Shown here piece after piece: positions 1-6,977 of a stretch of DNA of 64,000 nt. Location of the stretch: positions 124,001-188,000 of the forward strand of contig NZ_SMSG01000002.1 in assembly GCF_004382795.1 (NCBI RefSeq), written 5' to 3'. The notes beneath the pieces are model-generated. The model was not told the origin of the DNA and did not search any database. It worked only from the letters and a program-made list of their open reading frames with translations. Every line of letters starts with the position of its first letter. The stretch's first letter is position 1. The position numbers and the translations under genes are program-made. Origin of the DNA: Cumulibacter soli. Its GTDB lineage: Bacteria; Actinomycetota; Actinomycetes; Mycobacteriales; Antricoccaceae.

Positions 1-1862
1 ACCTTCTCGTCCCGGTTGATCTCGATGTTGTCCAGGGCGTCATCGAGGATGGTGAGGTTACGCAGCCCGAGGAAGTCCATCTTGATCAGCCCGAGCGTCT
101 CGCACGTCGGGTAATCGAACTGGGTGATGATCGCGCCGTCCGATTCACGCTTCATCAGCGGGATCACGTTCATCAGCGGTTCAGACGACATGATCACGCC
201 GGCGGCGTGCACACCCGTGCCGCGGCGAAGGCCTTCGAGGTCCTTGGCCGTATCGACGACTTCCTTGTATTCCGCGTTCGACTCGTAGAGGCCGCGGAAC
301 TCGCCGCCCTCGTTGTACCGCTCGTTGGTGGTGTCCCACATCTTCGACAGCGGGACGCCCTTACCCATCACGTCCGGCGGCATCGCCTTGGTGAGGATGT
401 CGCCTACCGCGTACGGCTTGTCGAGCACGCGGGCGGCATCCTTGACGGCGTTCTTCGCCTTGATCGTCTGGAAGGTGACGATCATCGCGACGAACTCGCT
501 GCCGTACTTCTCCACGACGTACTGGATGACTTCACCGCGCCGACGCTCGTCGAAGTCCACATCGAAGTCGGGCATCGAGACGCGATCGGGATTGAGGAAT
601 CGCTCGAAGATCAGCCCGTGCTGAAGGGGGTCCAGGTCGGTGATCCGCATCGCGTACGCCGCCATCGACCCTGCGCCGGAGCCGCGTCCGGGACCGACGC
701 GGATCCCGTTGTTCTTCGCCCAGTTGATGAAGTCCGCGACGACCAGGAAGTAGCCCGGGAAGCCCATCTGCGCGATGACGCCGACCTCGTACTCGGCCTG
801 TTTGCGCACCGCCTCCGGGATTCCATCCGGATAGCGGTAATGCAGGCCTTTCTCGACTTCCTTGACGAACCAGGACTCCTCCGATTCACCGTCAGGCACC
901 GGGAATCGCGGCATGTAGTTCGCGGACTCGTTGAACTGGATATCGACTCGTTCAGCGATCAGCAGCGTGTTATCGCACGCCTCGGGGAGCTCGCGGAACT
1001 TCGCGCGCATTTCCTCGGCGCTCTTGAGGTAGTAGTGCGCACCGTTGAACTGGAACCGGTTCGGGTTCGATAGCCGGTCTCCCGTTTGGATACACAACAG
1101 GGCGCCGTGCGCCTTGGCGTCTTCCTTGCTTGTGTAGTGAAGGTCGTTGGTGGCCAGGAAAGGAATCTGCAGATCGCGGGCGATATCGGTGAGCTGCGAG
1201 CGGTAGGACTTCTCGACGGCGAGGTCGTGGTCCATCAACTCGCAGAAGAAGTTGTCCTTACCGAAAATGTCCTGGAAATCGGAGGCCGCTTGACGCGCTC
1301 GGTCAAGTTTGCCGGCGCGCAGCCACATCGGCACCTCACCCGACGGGCAACCGGTCGTCGCGATCAGGCCCTCGTGATACTGCTCGAGGATCTCGCGGTC
1401 GAACCGCGGTTTGCGGTACTGCCCCTGCAAACTCGCGAGCGACGACAGCCGAAACAAGTTGTGCATACCCGTGGTGTTGTATGCCAGCAGCGTCATGTGG
1501 TTGTACGCCGCACGACCCTTGTTACTTGAGCCCTCTTCGGAGGACTGATCGTCGGTGATCGTGCCGAACTCGTACGGCACACGGTCGAATCGAGACCCGG
1601 GGGTGTAGTACCCCTCCATCCCGATGATCGGCTTTACGCCGGCGGCACTGGCCTGTTTGTAAAAGTCGTACGCGCCGTGCACGTTGCCGTGATCGGTGAC
1701 GGCGATCGCCGGCATGCCCAACTCGCTGGCGCGTTCCATCAGTGGACCGATCTTTGCCGCACCATCGAGCATCGAGTACTCGGTATGGGTGTGCAGATGA
1801 ACGAACTGATCCACCGAACCCACTACGCTGCTCACCACTTTCTGATCGTGCCGATCACCCAT
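1..1862 (-). CDS. dnaE: DNA polymerase III alpha subunit, N-terminal part (truncated by window edge)
   Basis: Replicative DNA polymerase catalytic subunit; about 620 N-terminal residues are visible and the reading frame runs off the left edge. The reverse strand translates from ATG at 1862 to MGDRHDQKVV..., reaching the PHP-domain motif HLHTHTEYS and later TDHGN. Near residue 430 comes the polymerase active-site motif PDFDVDFDERRR, whose acidic residues bind the catalytic metals. The layout (PHP domain, then polymerase palm) is that of DnaE1-type enzymes. Alternative GTG starts lie up to about 10 codons downstream, so the start is not certain. No intein or frameshift is seen in the visible part. 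Confidence 0.96.
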   Translation of the reverse strand, partial: MGDRHDQKVVSSVVGSVDQFVHLHTHTEYSMLDGAAKIGPLMERASELGMPAIAVTDHGNVHGAYDFYKQASAAGVKPIIGMEGYYTPGSRFDRVPYEFGTITDDQSSEEGSSNKGRAAYNHMTLLAYNTTGMHNLFRLSSLASLQGQYRKPRFDREILEQYHEGLIATTGCPSGEVPMWLRAGKLDRARQAASDFQDIFGKDNFFCELMDHDLAVEKSYRSQLTDIARDLQIPFLATNDLHYTSKEDAKAHGALLCIQTGDRLSNPNRFQFNGAHYYLKSAEEMRAKFRELPEACDNTLLIAERVDIQFNESANYMPRFPVPDGESEESWFVKEVEKGLHYRYPDGIPEAVRKQAEYEVGVIAQMGFPGYFLVVADFINWAKNNGIRVGPGRGSGAGSMAAYAMRITDLDPLQHGLIFERFLNPDRVSMPDFDVDFDERRRGEVIQYVVEKYGSEFVAMIVTFQTIKAKNAVKDAARVLDKPYAVGDILTKAMPPDVMGKGVPLSKMWDTTNERYNEGGEFRGLYESNAEYKEVVDTAKDLEGLRRGTGVHAAGVIMSSEPLMNVIPLMKRESDGAIITQFDYPTCETLGLIKMDFLGLRNLTILDDALDNIEINRDEK

Positions 1863-1942
1863 TGTCGCACCGTTGTGCAGTTCTCAGCCCCGACTGGCCG
1901 AGGGTGATGCGACCTGCGGCGCGTGAGATGCATTCCGGTGGT

Positions 1943-1948
1943 TAGCCT
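1943..1948 (+). promoter_or_regulatory. Putative -10 element (TAGCCT) for a leaderless gene
   Basis: TAGCCT ends 7 bases before the ATG at 1956, leaving no room for a ribosome binding site. This is the leaderless arrangement common in actinomycetes and repeated elsewhere in this window. Confidence 0.5.
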
Positions 1949-1955
1949 GGTCGGC

Positions 1956-2633
1956 ATGCGCCTCGAACGCGGCCTCAAGCACCCCACTCTAGACACTATT
2001 GTCGCGGCGTACTCGGCTGTCGTCATAGAACGACAGATGCTGCTGCAGAAACTCGTCGAGGGCGCGCCGTGGAGCCTTGATCTTCGGCAGCAGGTACTGA
2101 CTGTGGGCGCCCGAACGTTACGTGTCTCACCGTTGGCGCACGTCGCTACCGACGGCGAAACGTGGCAGTGGGCATCCTCGGACGGATCACCGGCGCGTAC
2201 CGGGCACACGGAACTGATCGAGATCGGCCGGCGTTTGGATATCCCGGAACTGACGACTCGACGACTGCCGCTGTCTGCCATCCATGACGGTGGGCAAGGT
2301 CCCGCACACACGCTGGCCATTGCCGCGTGCGGGTTGCTCGCTGGGCGCGGGTACTTTCCCGCGGCGTACGACGCGGGCACGGCGTGGTTGCTGGTGCGTG
2401 AAGAGTCGCTGGAGCATCCTGCGCTCGATGTCGCCGCAGTCGGCACATTGCTGCGGGGCGCGACCTCGTTGTTTCCGCACGCCGATCGTTTGGCGGTGGA
2501 GACGTATCTCGGAGTTCATCGGTTATCGGCGCGCGATGACGGCGACCGGATCACCGCAGAGGTCGGCGGCCGCCGGCTGGAGTTCATCTTCGATTCCGCG
2601 GACCGGTTACGCGACGTCAGCGCTGCGAACTAA
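1956..2633 (+). CDS. DUF6882-like protein of unknown function
   Basis: Hypothetical protein of 225 residues. I place it near the DUF6882 family from its general pattern: an early segment APWSLDLRQQ, a TDGETWQWA segment where family members have a Trp-rich LGT...WLWAWAN motif, and a later ACGLLAGRGYFPAAYDAG segment. No signal peptide or membrane segment is seen, so it is probably cytoplasmic. The ATG at 1956 is preferred because TAGCCT lies 7 bases upstream; an earlier in-frame start exists at 1923. It is divergent from dnaE and convergent with the crotonase gene, whose stop overlaps its stop codon by a few bases. No function can be assigned; the family call is from memory of the pattern only. 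Confidence 0.6.
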   Translation: MRLERGLKHPTLDTIVAAYSAVVIERQMLLQKLVEGAPWSLDLRQQVLTVGARTLRVSPLAHVATDGETWQWASSDGSPARTGHTELIEIGRRLDIPELTTRRLPLSAIHDGGQGPAHTLAIAACGLLAGRGYFPAAYDAGTAWLLVREESLEHPALDVAAVGTLLRGATSLFPHADRLAVETYLGVHRLSARDDGDRITAEVGGRRLEFIFDSADRLRDVSAAN

Positions 2634-3442
2634 CGCGGCCAGATCGGCGCCCGCTTCTCGACGAATGAACTCATCCCCTCGCGGGCGTGGTCGGTTTGTG
2701 ATGCGCCGGCCATCACCTCGATCGCCAGCAGGTACGCCTCGCTCTCTGGCCGATCCAGATGGTTGTAGATGGTCTGCTTGCCGACGGCCTTGTTCGCCGC
2801 GCTGCCCTGGCACAGCCGATCAACGAGGTCAGCGACCTTCGCATCAAGTTCGTCGTCCGGGACGGCGTAGTTGATCAGACCCCACGCCTGCGCGGTACTC
2901 GCATCGACCGGTTCACCGGTGAGCGCGAGTTCCATCAGGCGCTTACGCCCGATAGTGCGGCTCACTCCGACGGAGGGCGTGTGGCAGAACCAGCCACCCT
3001 TGGCACCGGGCAACGCAAAACCGGCCGACTCTGCCGCCACGGCAAGATCGGCGCTGGCGACCATCTGGCAGCCGGCGGCGGTGGCCAGCCCCTGGACCTT
3101 CGCGATGACTACCTGTGGCAGCGAATGCATCCGAGTCATCATCTCGGTGCACAACTGCAACAGTTCGCGCATCGAGACCAGGTCGCGGTCGATCATGTCG
3201 GCAAAGTCATGACCCGAGCTGAACACCGGACCGTCGGCCGCGATCACCAGGATCCGTGCGTCGGTCGTCGCGACGTGGTTCATCGCCGCGAGAATCTCGC
3301 GCATGTGTTCCTCAGACAGCGAATTGCGTCGCTTCGCCCTCGCCATCGTGAGGGTGTAGACCTGCCCAGATCGCTCGAGGCGGATGTGTTCGAAAGCCGG
3401 CGAGTCAGACGTGGCGCTATGGGGTGTGGCGAGTTCAGTCAT
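2630..3442 (-). CDS. Enoyl-CoA hydratase/isomerase (crotonase) family protein
   Basis: Crotonase-fold protein of 270 residues, closest in appearance to the ECHDC3-like branch. Visible features are the N-terminal VYTLTMARAKRRNSLS strand-loop, the oxyanion-hole segment FSSGHDFADM, and the second oxyanion region GLATAAGCQMVASADLAVA followed by FALPGAKGGW. The usual acidic catalytic residues of true hydratases are not obvious in this second region, so hydratase activity should not be assumed; acyl-CoA isomerase, hydrolase or other crotonase chemistry is possible. The ATG at 3442 is chosen because TATCCT lies 6 bases upstream (leaderless); a GTG at 3448 is also in frame. It ends convergently against the DUF6882-like gene. 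Confidence 0.85.
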   Translation of the reverse strand: MTELATPHSATSDSPAFEHIRLERSGQVYTLTMARAKRRNSLSEEHMREILAAMNHVATTDARILVIAADGPVFSSGHDFADMIDRDLVSMRELLQLCTEMMTRMHSLPQVVIAKVQGLATAAGCQMVASADLAVAAESAGFALPGAKGGWFCHTPSVGVSRTIGRKRLMELALTGEPVDASTAQAWGLINYAVPDDELDAKVADLVDRLCQGSAANKAVGKQTIYNHLDRPESEAYLLAIEVMAGASQTDHAREGMSSFVEKRAPIWPR

Positions 3443-3448
3443 ACCCAC

Positions 3449-3454
3449 AGGATA
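3449..3454 (-). promoter_or_regulatory. Putative -10 element (TATCCT) for the leaderless crotonase gene
   Basis: Read on the minus strand, TATCCT is followed by GTGGGT and then the ATG at 3442. The 6-base gap matches the other leaderless starts in this window. Confidence 0.5.
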
Positions 3455-3560
3455 AGGGGCGGCAGGGTCGATGACGTTGCCGCCAACGGCTGCTGCCCCA
3501 TAGCCTGGACGAGCACTTCAGCGGCGACACTTGATCTCACTCTGCCGAAAGGCGGCACTC

Positions 3561-4430
3561 GTGCAGCGGTCGATCATCCTTGCGGTCGTGACCGTCGCGA
3601 TGGCGGCTCTGGTGGGATGTGCCCCAGCACCAGACGACTCGAGCGACCCTCTGCCGCGCGCGCAGCAGCGGGTGCGACTTCCACCGACGCACGGGGTTTT
3701 TGATTACCAACTCGGCGGCGCGTACGACCTGGTCCAGACGAGTTCGGGCGAGCAGGCACCGGATGTGGTGACTCGGGACGCGAACGCGGCAGCCCCGGTC
3801 GACGGGTACGGCATCTGCTACGTGAACGGTTTCCAGACACAGCCCGATGAGTCCGCCGAATGGGCGAGTACGCGCGAATCGTTGCTAGTACATGACGCGG
3901 ACGGCGGACTCGTGAGTGATCCGGACTGGCCCGACGAGTACATCCTCGATCCGTCCACCGGCCAGCAGCGCGACGGCATCCTCGCGGTCGTCGGCCCGCT
4001 CATCGACAGTTGCGCAACGTCCGGTTTCTCGGCGGTCGAGATCGACAATCTCGATACCTGGACGCGATTCGAGCAGATCGACCCTGACGGCGCTTGGGCT
4101 CTCGCCGCGGCGTACGTCGACCGCGCGCACGCCGCGGGCTTGGCCATCGCTCAGAAGAACTCCCCCGAGGTCGCGGCCCTCGCTCATGATGAGCTGGGTT
4201 TCGACTTCGCCACCACCGAAGAGTGCGCTGTCTTCGGTGAGTGCGGCTTGTACGCCGCGGCGTACGGACCACACGTGCTGCAGATCGAATACCCCGACGC
4301 GCTCAAGGATGCCGGTATCGACTTCAGCGATGTGTGCGCGCTCACCGATCGATCGCCGTTGACCATCCTGCGCGATGGCGACCTTGTTCCCCGGGGCACG
4401 GACGGGTACGTCTATGACCGCTGCGAGTAG
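3561..4430 (+). CDS. GH114-like (endo-alpha-1,4-polygalactosaminidase family) lipoprotein
   Basis: Predicted secreted lipoprotein of 289 residues. From the GTG at 3561 the protein starts with a basic residue, a hydrophobic stretch and the lipobox LVGC (Cys20), so it should be lipid-anchored outside the membrane. The mature part has the GH114 TIM-barrel look: FDYQLGG early, GYGICYVNGF, then AVEIDNLDTW, AIAQKNSPE and FATTEECAVFGEC, which are the strand-end acidic and aromatic motifs of this family. Family members hydrolyse galactosamine-containing polysaccharides, but the substrate here is unknown. The start is preferred over the upstream TTG at 3531 because AAAGGCGG lies about 8 bases before it. 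It stands alone and converges on the alkylation-repair operon. Confidence 0.8.
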   Translation: MQRSIILAVVTVAMAALVGCAPAPDDSSDPLPRAQQRVRLPPTHGVFDYQLGGAYDLVQTSSGEQAPDVVTRDANAAAPVDGYGICYVNGFQTQPDESAEWASTRESLLVHDADGGLVSDPDWPDEYILDPSTGQQRDGILAVVGPLIDSCATSGFSAVEIDNLDTWTRFEQIDPDGAWALAAAYVDRAHAAGLAIAQKNSPEVAALAHDELGFDFATTEECAVFGECGLYAAAYGPHVLQIEYPDALKDAGIDFSDVCALTDRSPLTILRDGDLVPRGTDGYVYDRCE

Positions 4431-4483
4431 TGACGTGCGCAGGCACGACGCCCGCCGTCACCGGCCGAAGGCCGACTACCAGA

Positions 4484-5155
4484 TCAACCCTCGAGGCCGG
4501 TGACGCGCATCGTGATGTTGATCCTGCCGCTGCGCAGTCCGCAGTCCGTAGGTGCGGTGCCTGGATAGACCTTCGGGATGCCGTGGTAGGCCAGCCGGGA
4601 GGGTCCACCGAAGACGAACAGGTCGCCGGAGGACAGGTCGATGTCTTGATAGGGCTTGTTTCGGGTCTCGGTGTTGCCGAACCGAAACTTGCAGGTGTCG
4701 CCGATCGACAGCGATACCACTGGGGCACCCGAGCGCTCGTCCTTGTCCTGGTGCATCCCCATTCGCGCCGCGTCGTCGTAGTAGTTCACCAGCGCCGTAT
4801 CCGGCGTGTAATCCTCGCCAGCATGCGGATCGCCTGTCGCGGCGACGAGCGCTGTGCGGCCGAGGCGGACCATCCAGTCGGGGAAGTCGAGCACCCGGTT
4901 GCCGTTCACATCGACGGCCTCGCGCGTGTACTCATAGGGACGCCAGTGCCAGCCGAGGCACACGGTGCGCACGCTCATCTGGTGCCCGCGGACCGTGGCT
5001 GCCCGGATCGGAACCGGCCCGTTCGTCCATTCGTGGAAGCGGGCCACGATCCACCGCTGCTGCTCGAGCGTGAGCCAACTCGGCACGTAGTGCGCCCCTT
5101 CGGGCAACCTGGGCGTCGGCCGCTCGATCATGTCGTCGCCGAACAGGGTGCTCAA
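4484..5155 (-). CDS. alkB: AlkB-type 2-oxoglutarate/Fe(II) dioxygenase, DNA alkylation repair
   Basis: Oxidative demethylase of 223 residues (E. coli AlkB is 216), expected to remove alkyl groups such as 1-methyladenine and 3-methylcytosine using Fe(II), O2 and 2-oxoglutarate. The iron ligands are visible as His135 and Asp137 in HQDKDE and His191 in AYHGIPK; the 2-oxoglutarate-binding arginines are Arg211 and Arg217 in RINITMR. The start is a TTG at 5155 that overlaps the stop of the upstream 49-aa ORF (TTGA) and has a strong GGAGAGGAG ribosome site 6 bases before it. It is the last gene of the operon sigma-ogt-Ada domain-49 aa-alkB. A second, diverged AlkB homologue lies at 63277-63900. Confidence 0.93.
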   Translation of the reverse strand: MSTLFGDDMIERPTPRLPEGAHYVPSWLTLEQQRWIVARFHEWTNGPVPIRAATVRGHQMSVRTVCLGWHWRPYEYTREAVDVNGNRVLDFPDWMVRLGRTALVAATGDPHAGEDYTPDTALVNYYDDAARMGMHQDKDERSGAPVVSLSIGDTCKFRFGNTETRNKPYQDIDLSSGDLFVFGGPSRLAYHGIPKVYPGTAPTDCGLRSGRINITMRVTGLEG

Positions 5156-5301
5156 CCCACGCTCCTCTCCACCTCGATGAGATGCGGCGATCGCGTTATG
5201 TCGACTGGGACCTGCCACAACGCGTCGACCTTAGTATCGGCCGGCCGCGCCACGGTCGCGCCGACAACCGCGGGCATCCCCAGGCGCGGGTTGCGGCTCA
5301 T
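5152..5301 (-). CDS. Small 49-residue ORF in the alkylation-repair operon, unknown function
   Basis: The ORF starts MSRNPRLGMP and ends LIEVERSVG. It is supported mainly by context: its ATG overlaps the stop of the Ada-domain gene (TGATG) and its own stop overlaps the TTG start of alkB (TTGA), so it fills exactly the space between two coupled genes. It has no membrane segment, no cysteine and no motif I recognise. Without it the Ada-domain and alkB genes would be separated by about 145 bases in an operon where all other junctions overlap. It could be a true small protein, a remnant of a larger gene or a translated linker that couples alkB to the upstream genes. Confidence 0.5.
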   Translation of the reverse strand: MSRNPRLGMPAVVGATVARPADTKVDALWQVPVDITRSPHLIEVERSVG

Positions 5302-5654
5302 CACGCCTGCTTCCACGCGGCGTACTCCTGAGGCAGACACACCGCGCACGGCCGGAACCCGGCGGCGATCGCGGTGATCTCGTCGGCAAAGAACACCCGG
5401 TTCTTCACGTAGCCGCCATTCGCGATCGCGCGCACCGCCGCCGGACAGTCCAAGCGCCCGTAGATGCGTCCGCCACGATGCCCACCGAGGGTGCCGGGCG
5501 TAGCGCGCTCGTACGGCTTTCGGTCTGCACCAAGGAGCGTGTAAGTCTTGCCGGTCATCGTGCCCTCACGCGGCGTCGTGGAATACCAGCGCGAGCGTGA
5601 ACCGGAGTCCACCCGCTGCGCGTAGTCGTCCGGCTTGGTCTGCGTCGCGTTCAT
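5301..5654 (-). CDS. Ada-type zinc-binding domain protein lacking the methyl-acceptor cysteine
   Basis: Stand-alone domain of 117 residues related to the N-terminal zinc domain of Ada. The Ada pattern FCRPSC...GFRPCKRC aligns with IYGRLDC...GFRPCAVC here: three zinc cysteines are kept (Cys70, Cys103, Cys106) but the residue equivalent to E. coli Ada Cys38, which takes the methyl group from methylphosphotriesters, is Gly66. The domain therefore probably cannot act as the classical self-methylating sensor. The ATG at 5654 overlaps the ogt stop (ATGA); an internal Met33 is an alternative start. Its position between ogt and alkB points to a role in alkylation repair or its control, perhaps as a DNA- or protein-binding module. 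Confidence 0.85.
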   Translation of the reverse strand: MNATQTKPDDYAQRVDSGSRSRWYSTTPREGTMTGKTYTLLGADRKPYERATPGTLGGHRGGRIYGRLDCPAAVRAIANGGYVKNRVFFADEITAIAAGFRPCAVCLPQEYAAWKQA

Positions 5655-6295
5655 GCCGCCTTCTCCAGAGTCAGTAAGGTCGTCTTCGCTTCCAGGCCGC
5701 CGATGTAACCGCCGAGACTGCCGTCGGTGCGCAGTACGCGGTGGCAGGGCACAACGACTGGCAGCGGGTTGGTCGCGCAGGCCGTGCCGACGGCGCGTAC
5801 GGCCTTCGGATTCCCGACGAGTTCGGCGACTTCCTTGTAGGACTGCGTGTGGCCGTAGCCGATGTGCGGCAGGTAGCGCTGCACGATCTGGCGGAACCCC
5901 GAGGACATCGCATAGTCCAGCGGCACGTCGAAGGCGCGCCGCTTGCCGGTGAAGTACTCGTCGATCTCGGCGGCGACCGCGTCCAACCGGCGCGGGGCTT
6001 GCAGCACGCGGGGGCTGATCTTGTCCGCGAGCGACTCCAGCACGGCCTCGAAGTTCTCGCGTTCGAAGGCGACGCGAACCAGCCCTGTCTCGGTCGCGGC
6101 CAGTAGCAGCTGCCCGACGGGAGTGTCGATCGTGCGGTAAGCGATGTCCACCAGCCCGTGCTCACTGGCGATCCCTGCCAGGCGCGAATGTAGGTGAGCC
6201 ATCGCGTCGGGCTCGATCGCGAAGAGTGCGTCGTACTCAGCCCTCTTGCCGCCATCAGCCGAATGGTTGTTGCCGAACGTGGCGATATCGGTCAT
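5651..6295 (-). CDS. ogt: Methylated-DNA-[protein]-cysteine S-methyltransferase
   Basis: Suicide repair enzyme of 214 residues that transfers the alkyl group from O6-methylguanine in DNA to its own cysteine. The active-site motif PCHRV is present with Cys184, followed by the LGGYIGGLEAK segment typical of Ogt/MGMT. The N-terminal part carries the IDTPVGQLLLAATETGL strand region. About 45 residues precede the usual family start, giving a somewhat long N terminus. The ATG at 6295 overlaps the stop of the ECF sigma gene (ATGA) and its stop overlaps the next gene in the same way, so all should be translated as a coupled unit. Confidence 0.95.
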   Translation of the reverse strand: MTDIATFGNNHSADGGKRAEYDALFAIEPDAMAHLHSRLAGIASEHGLVDIAYRTIDTPVGQLLLAATETGLVRVAFERENFEAVLESLADKISPRVLQAPRRLDAVAAEIDEYFTGKRRAFDVPLDYAMSSGFRQIVQRYLPHIGYGHTQSYKEVAELVGNPKAVRAVGTACATNPLPVVVPCHRVLRTDGSLGGYIGGLEAKTTLLTLEKAA

Positions 6296-6795
6296 CGGGG
6301 TACTCCTTTCGGGTAGTCGTCTGCGGGATAGATCTGCCTGAGGCGTTTGATGCCGTCGGATGCCGCGCGGCGCACCGCATCCGTGCTGCCGCCGATAATC
6401 TCGGCGGTCTCGGCGTGCGGCAAGCCGCCGAGGTAGTGGTAGGCGATCGCGAGTCGTTGCCGCTGCGGCAGCGCCGCCACCGCAGTCCACACCCCGTACT
6501 CGTCACCGCCGGGATTGCCCAACGGCGAAGCCCGCTCGGGGAGATCGTCGCTGGGGATCGCGCGCCGCGCGCGTGCCCGGGTGACGTCGATCGCCTTTCG
6601 GTGCGCAACGCGCACCAGCCACGCCTCGACGTTTGTGTCCTCCGGCAGATCCGGCCAGGCCTTCAGCGCTGCCAAGAACGTCTCGGACCAGGCGTCGTCC
6701 GCGTCAGGGCCGCGGCCGAGCACGGCGCGGCACACCCGCAGCACGGTCTGCCCGTGCCGCTTCACGGCCTGATCGAATGGCTGTTTCATCTTCAT
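6292..6795 (-). CDS. ECF-type RNA polymerase sigma factor heading the alkylation-repair operon
   Basis: Sigma-70-family factor of 167 residues. Region 2 spans roughly residues 10-75 (DADDAWSETFLAALKAW, then VEAWLVRVAHRKAID) and region 4 about residues 105-160 (WTAVAALPQRQRLAIAYHYLGGLPHAETAEIIG, a helix-turn-helix). The ATG at 6795 is the likely start; the frame is open upstream but without convincing coding content. There is no anti-sigma gene or membrane protein nearby, unlike the SigH/RshA pair at 58115-59256. Its overlap with ogt suggests that it directs transcription of its own operon, so an ECF factor seems to take the place of the AraC-type activator used by E. coli Ada. That regulatory role is inference. 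Confidence 0.9.
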   Translation of the reverse strand: MKMKQPFDQAVKRHGQTVLRVCRAVLGRGPDADDAWSETFLAALKAWPDLPEDTNVEAWLVRVAHRKAIDVTRARARRAIPSDDLPERASPLGNPGGDEYGVWTAVAALPQRQRLAIAYHYLGGLPHAETAEIIGGSTDAVRRAASDGIKRLRQIYPADDYPKGVPR

Positions 6796-6977
6796 CACAC
6801 GGTAGACGCGCCGGCCGGGCGAAACGTGAGATCCGACTTTCCTAGGTAGCCCGCGTCGACCAGCCCTGTCCGTACCAGCAGGACCCGTCGTCGGCGAACC
6901 CGACCGGCGTACCCTCTCCGCGAGCGTCCGCACTGACTGCCGCGCGCCAACTCTTGGCTGCGCGCGAGTCTGGTCCG

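Noticed and set aside
207-1073. 288-codon open frame opposite dnaE
   Set aside because: Opposite strand of clearly conserved polymerase sequence; no family features.
6796-6977. ECF-type promoter (GGAAAG ... CGTCTA) upstream of the sigma gene
   Set aside because: The candidate boxes are 28 bases apart, or 11 with another -10, neither a workable spacing, so no autoregulatory promoter is claimed.
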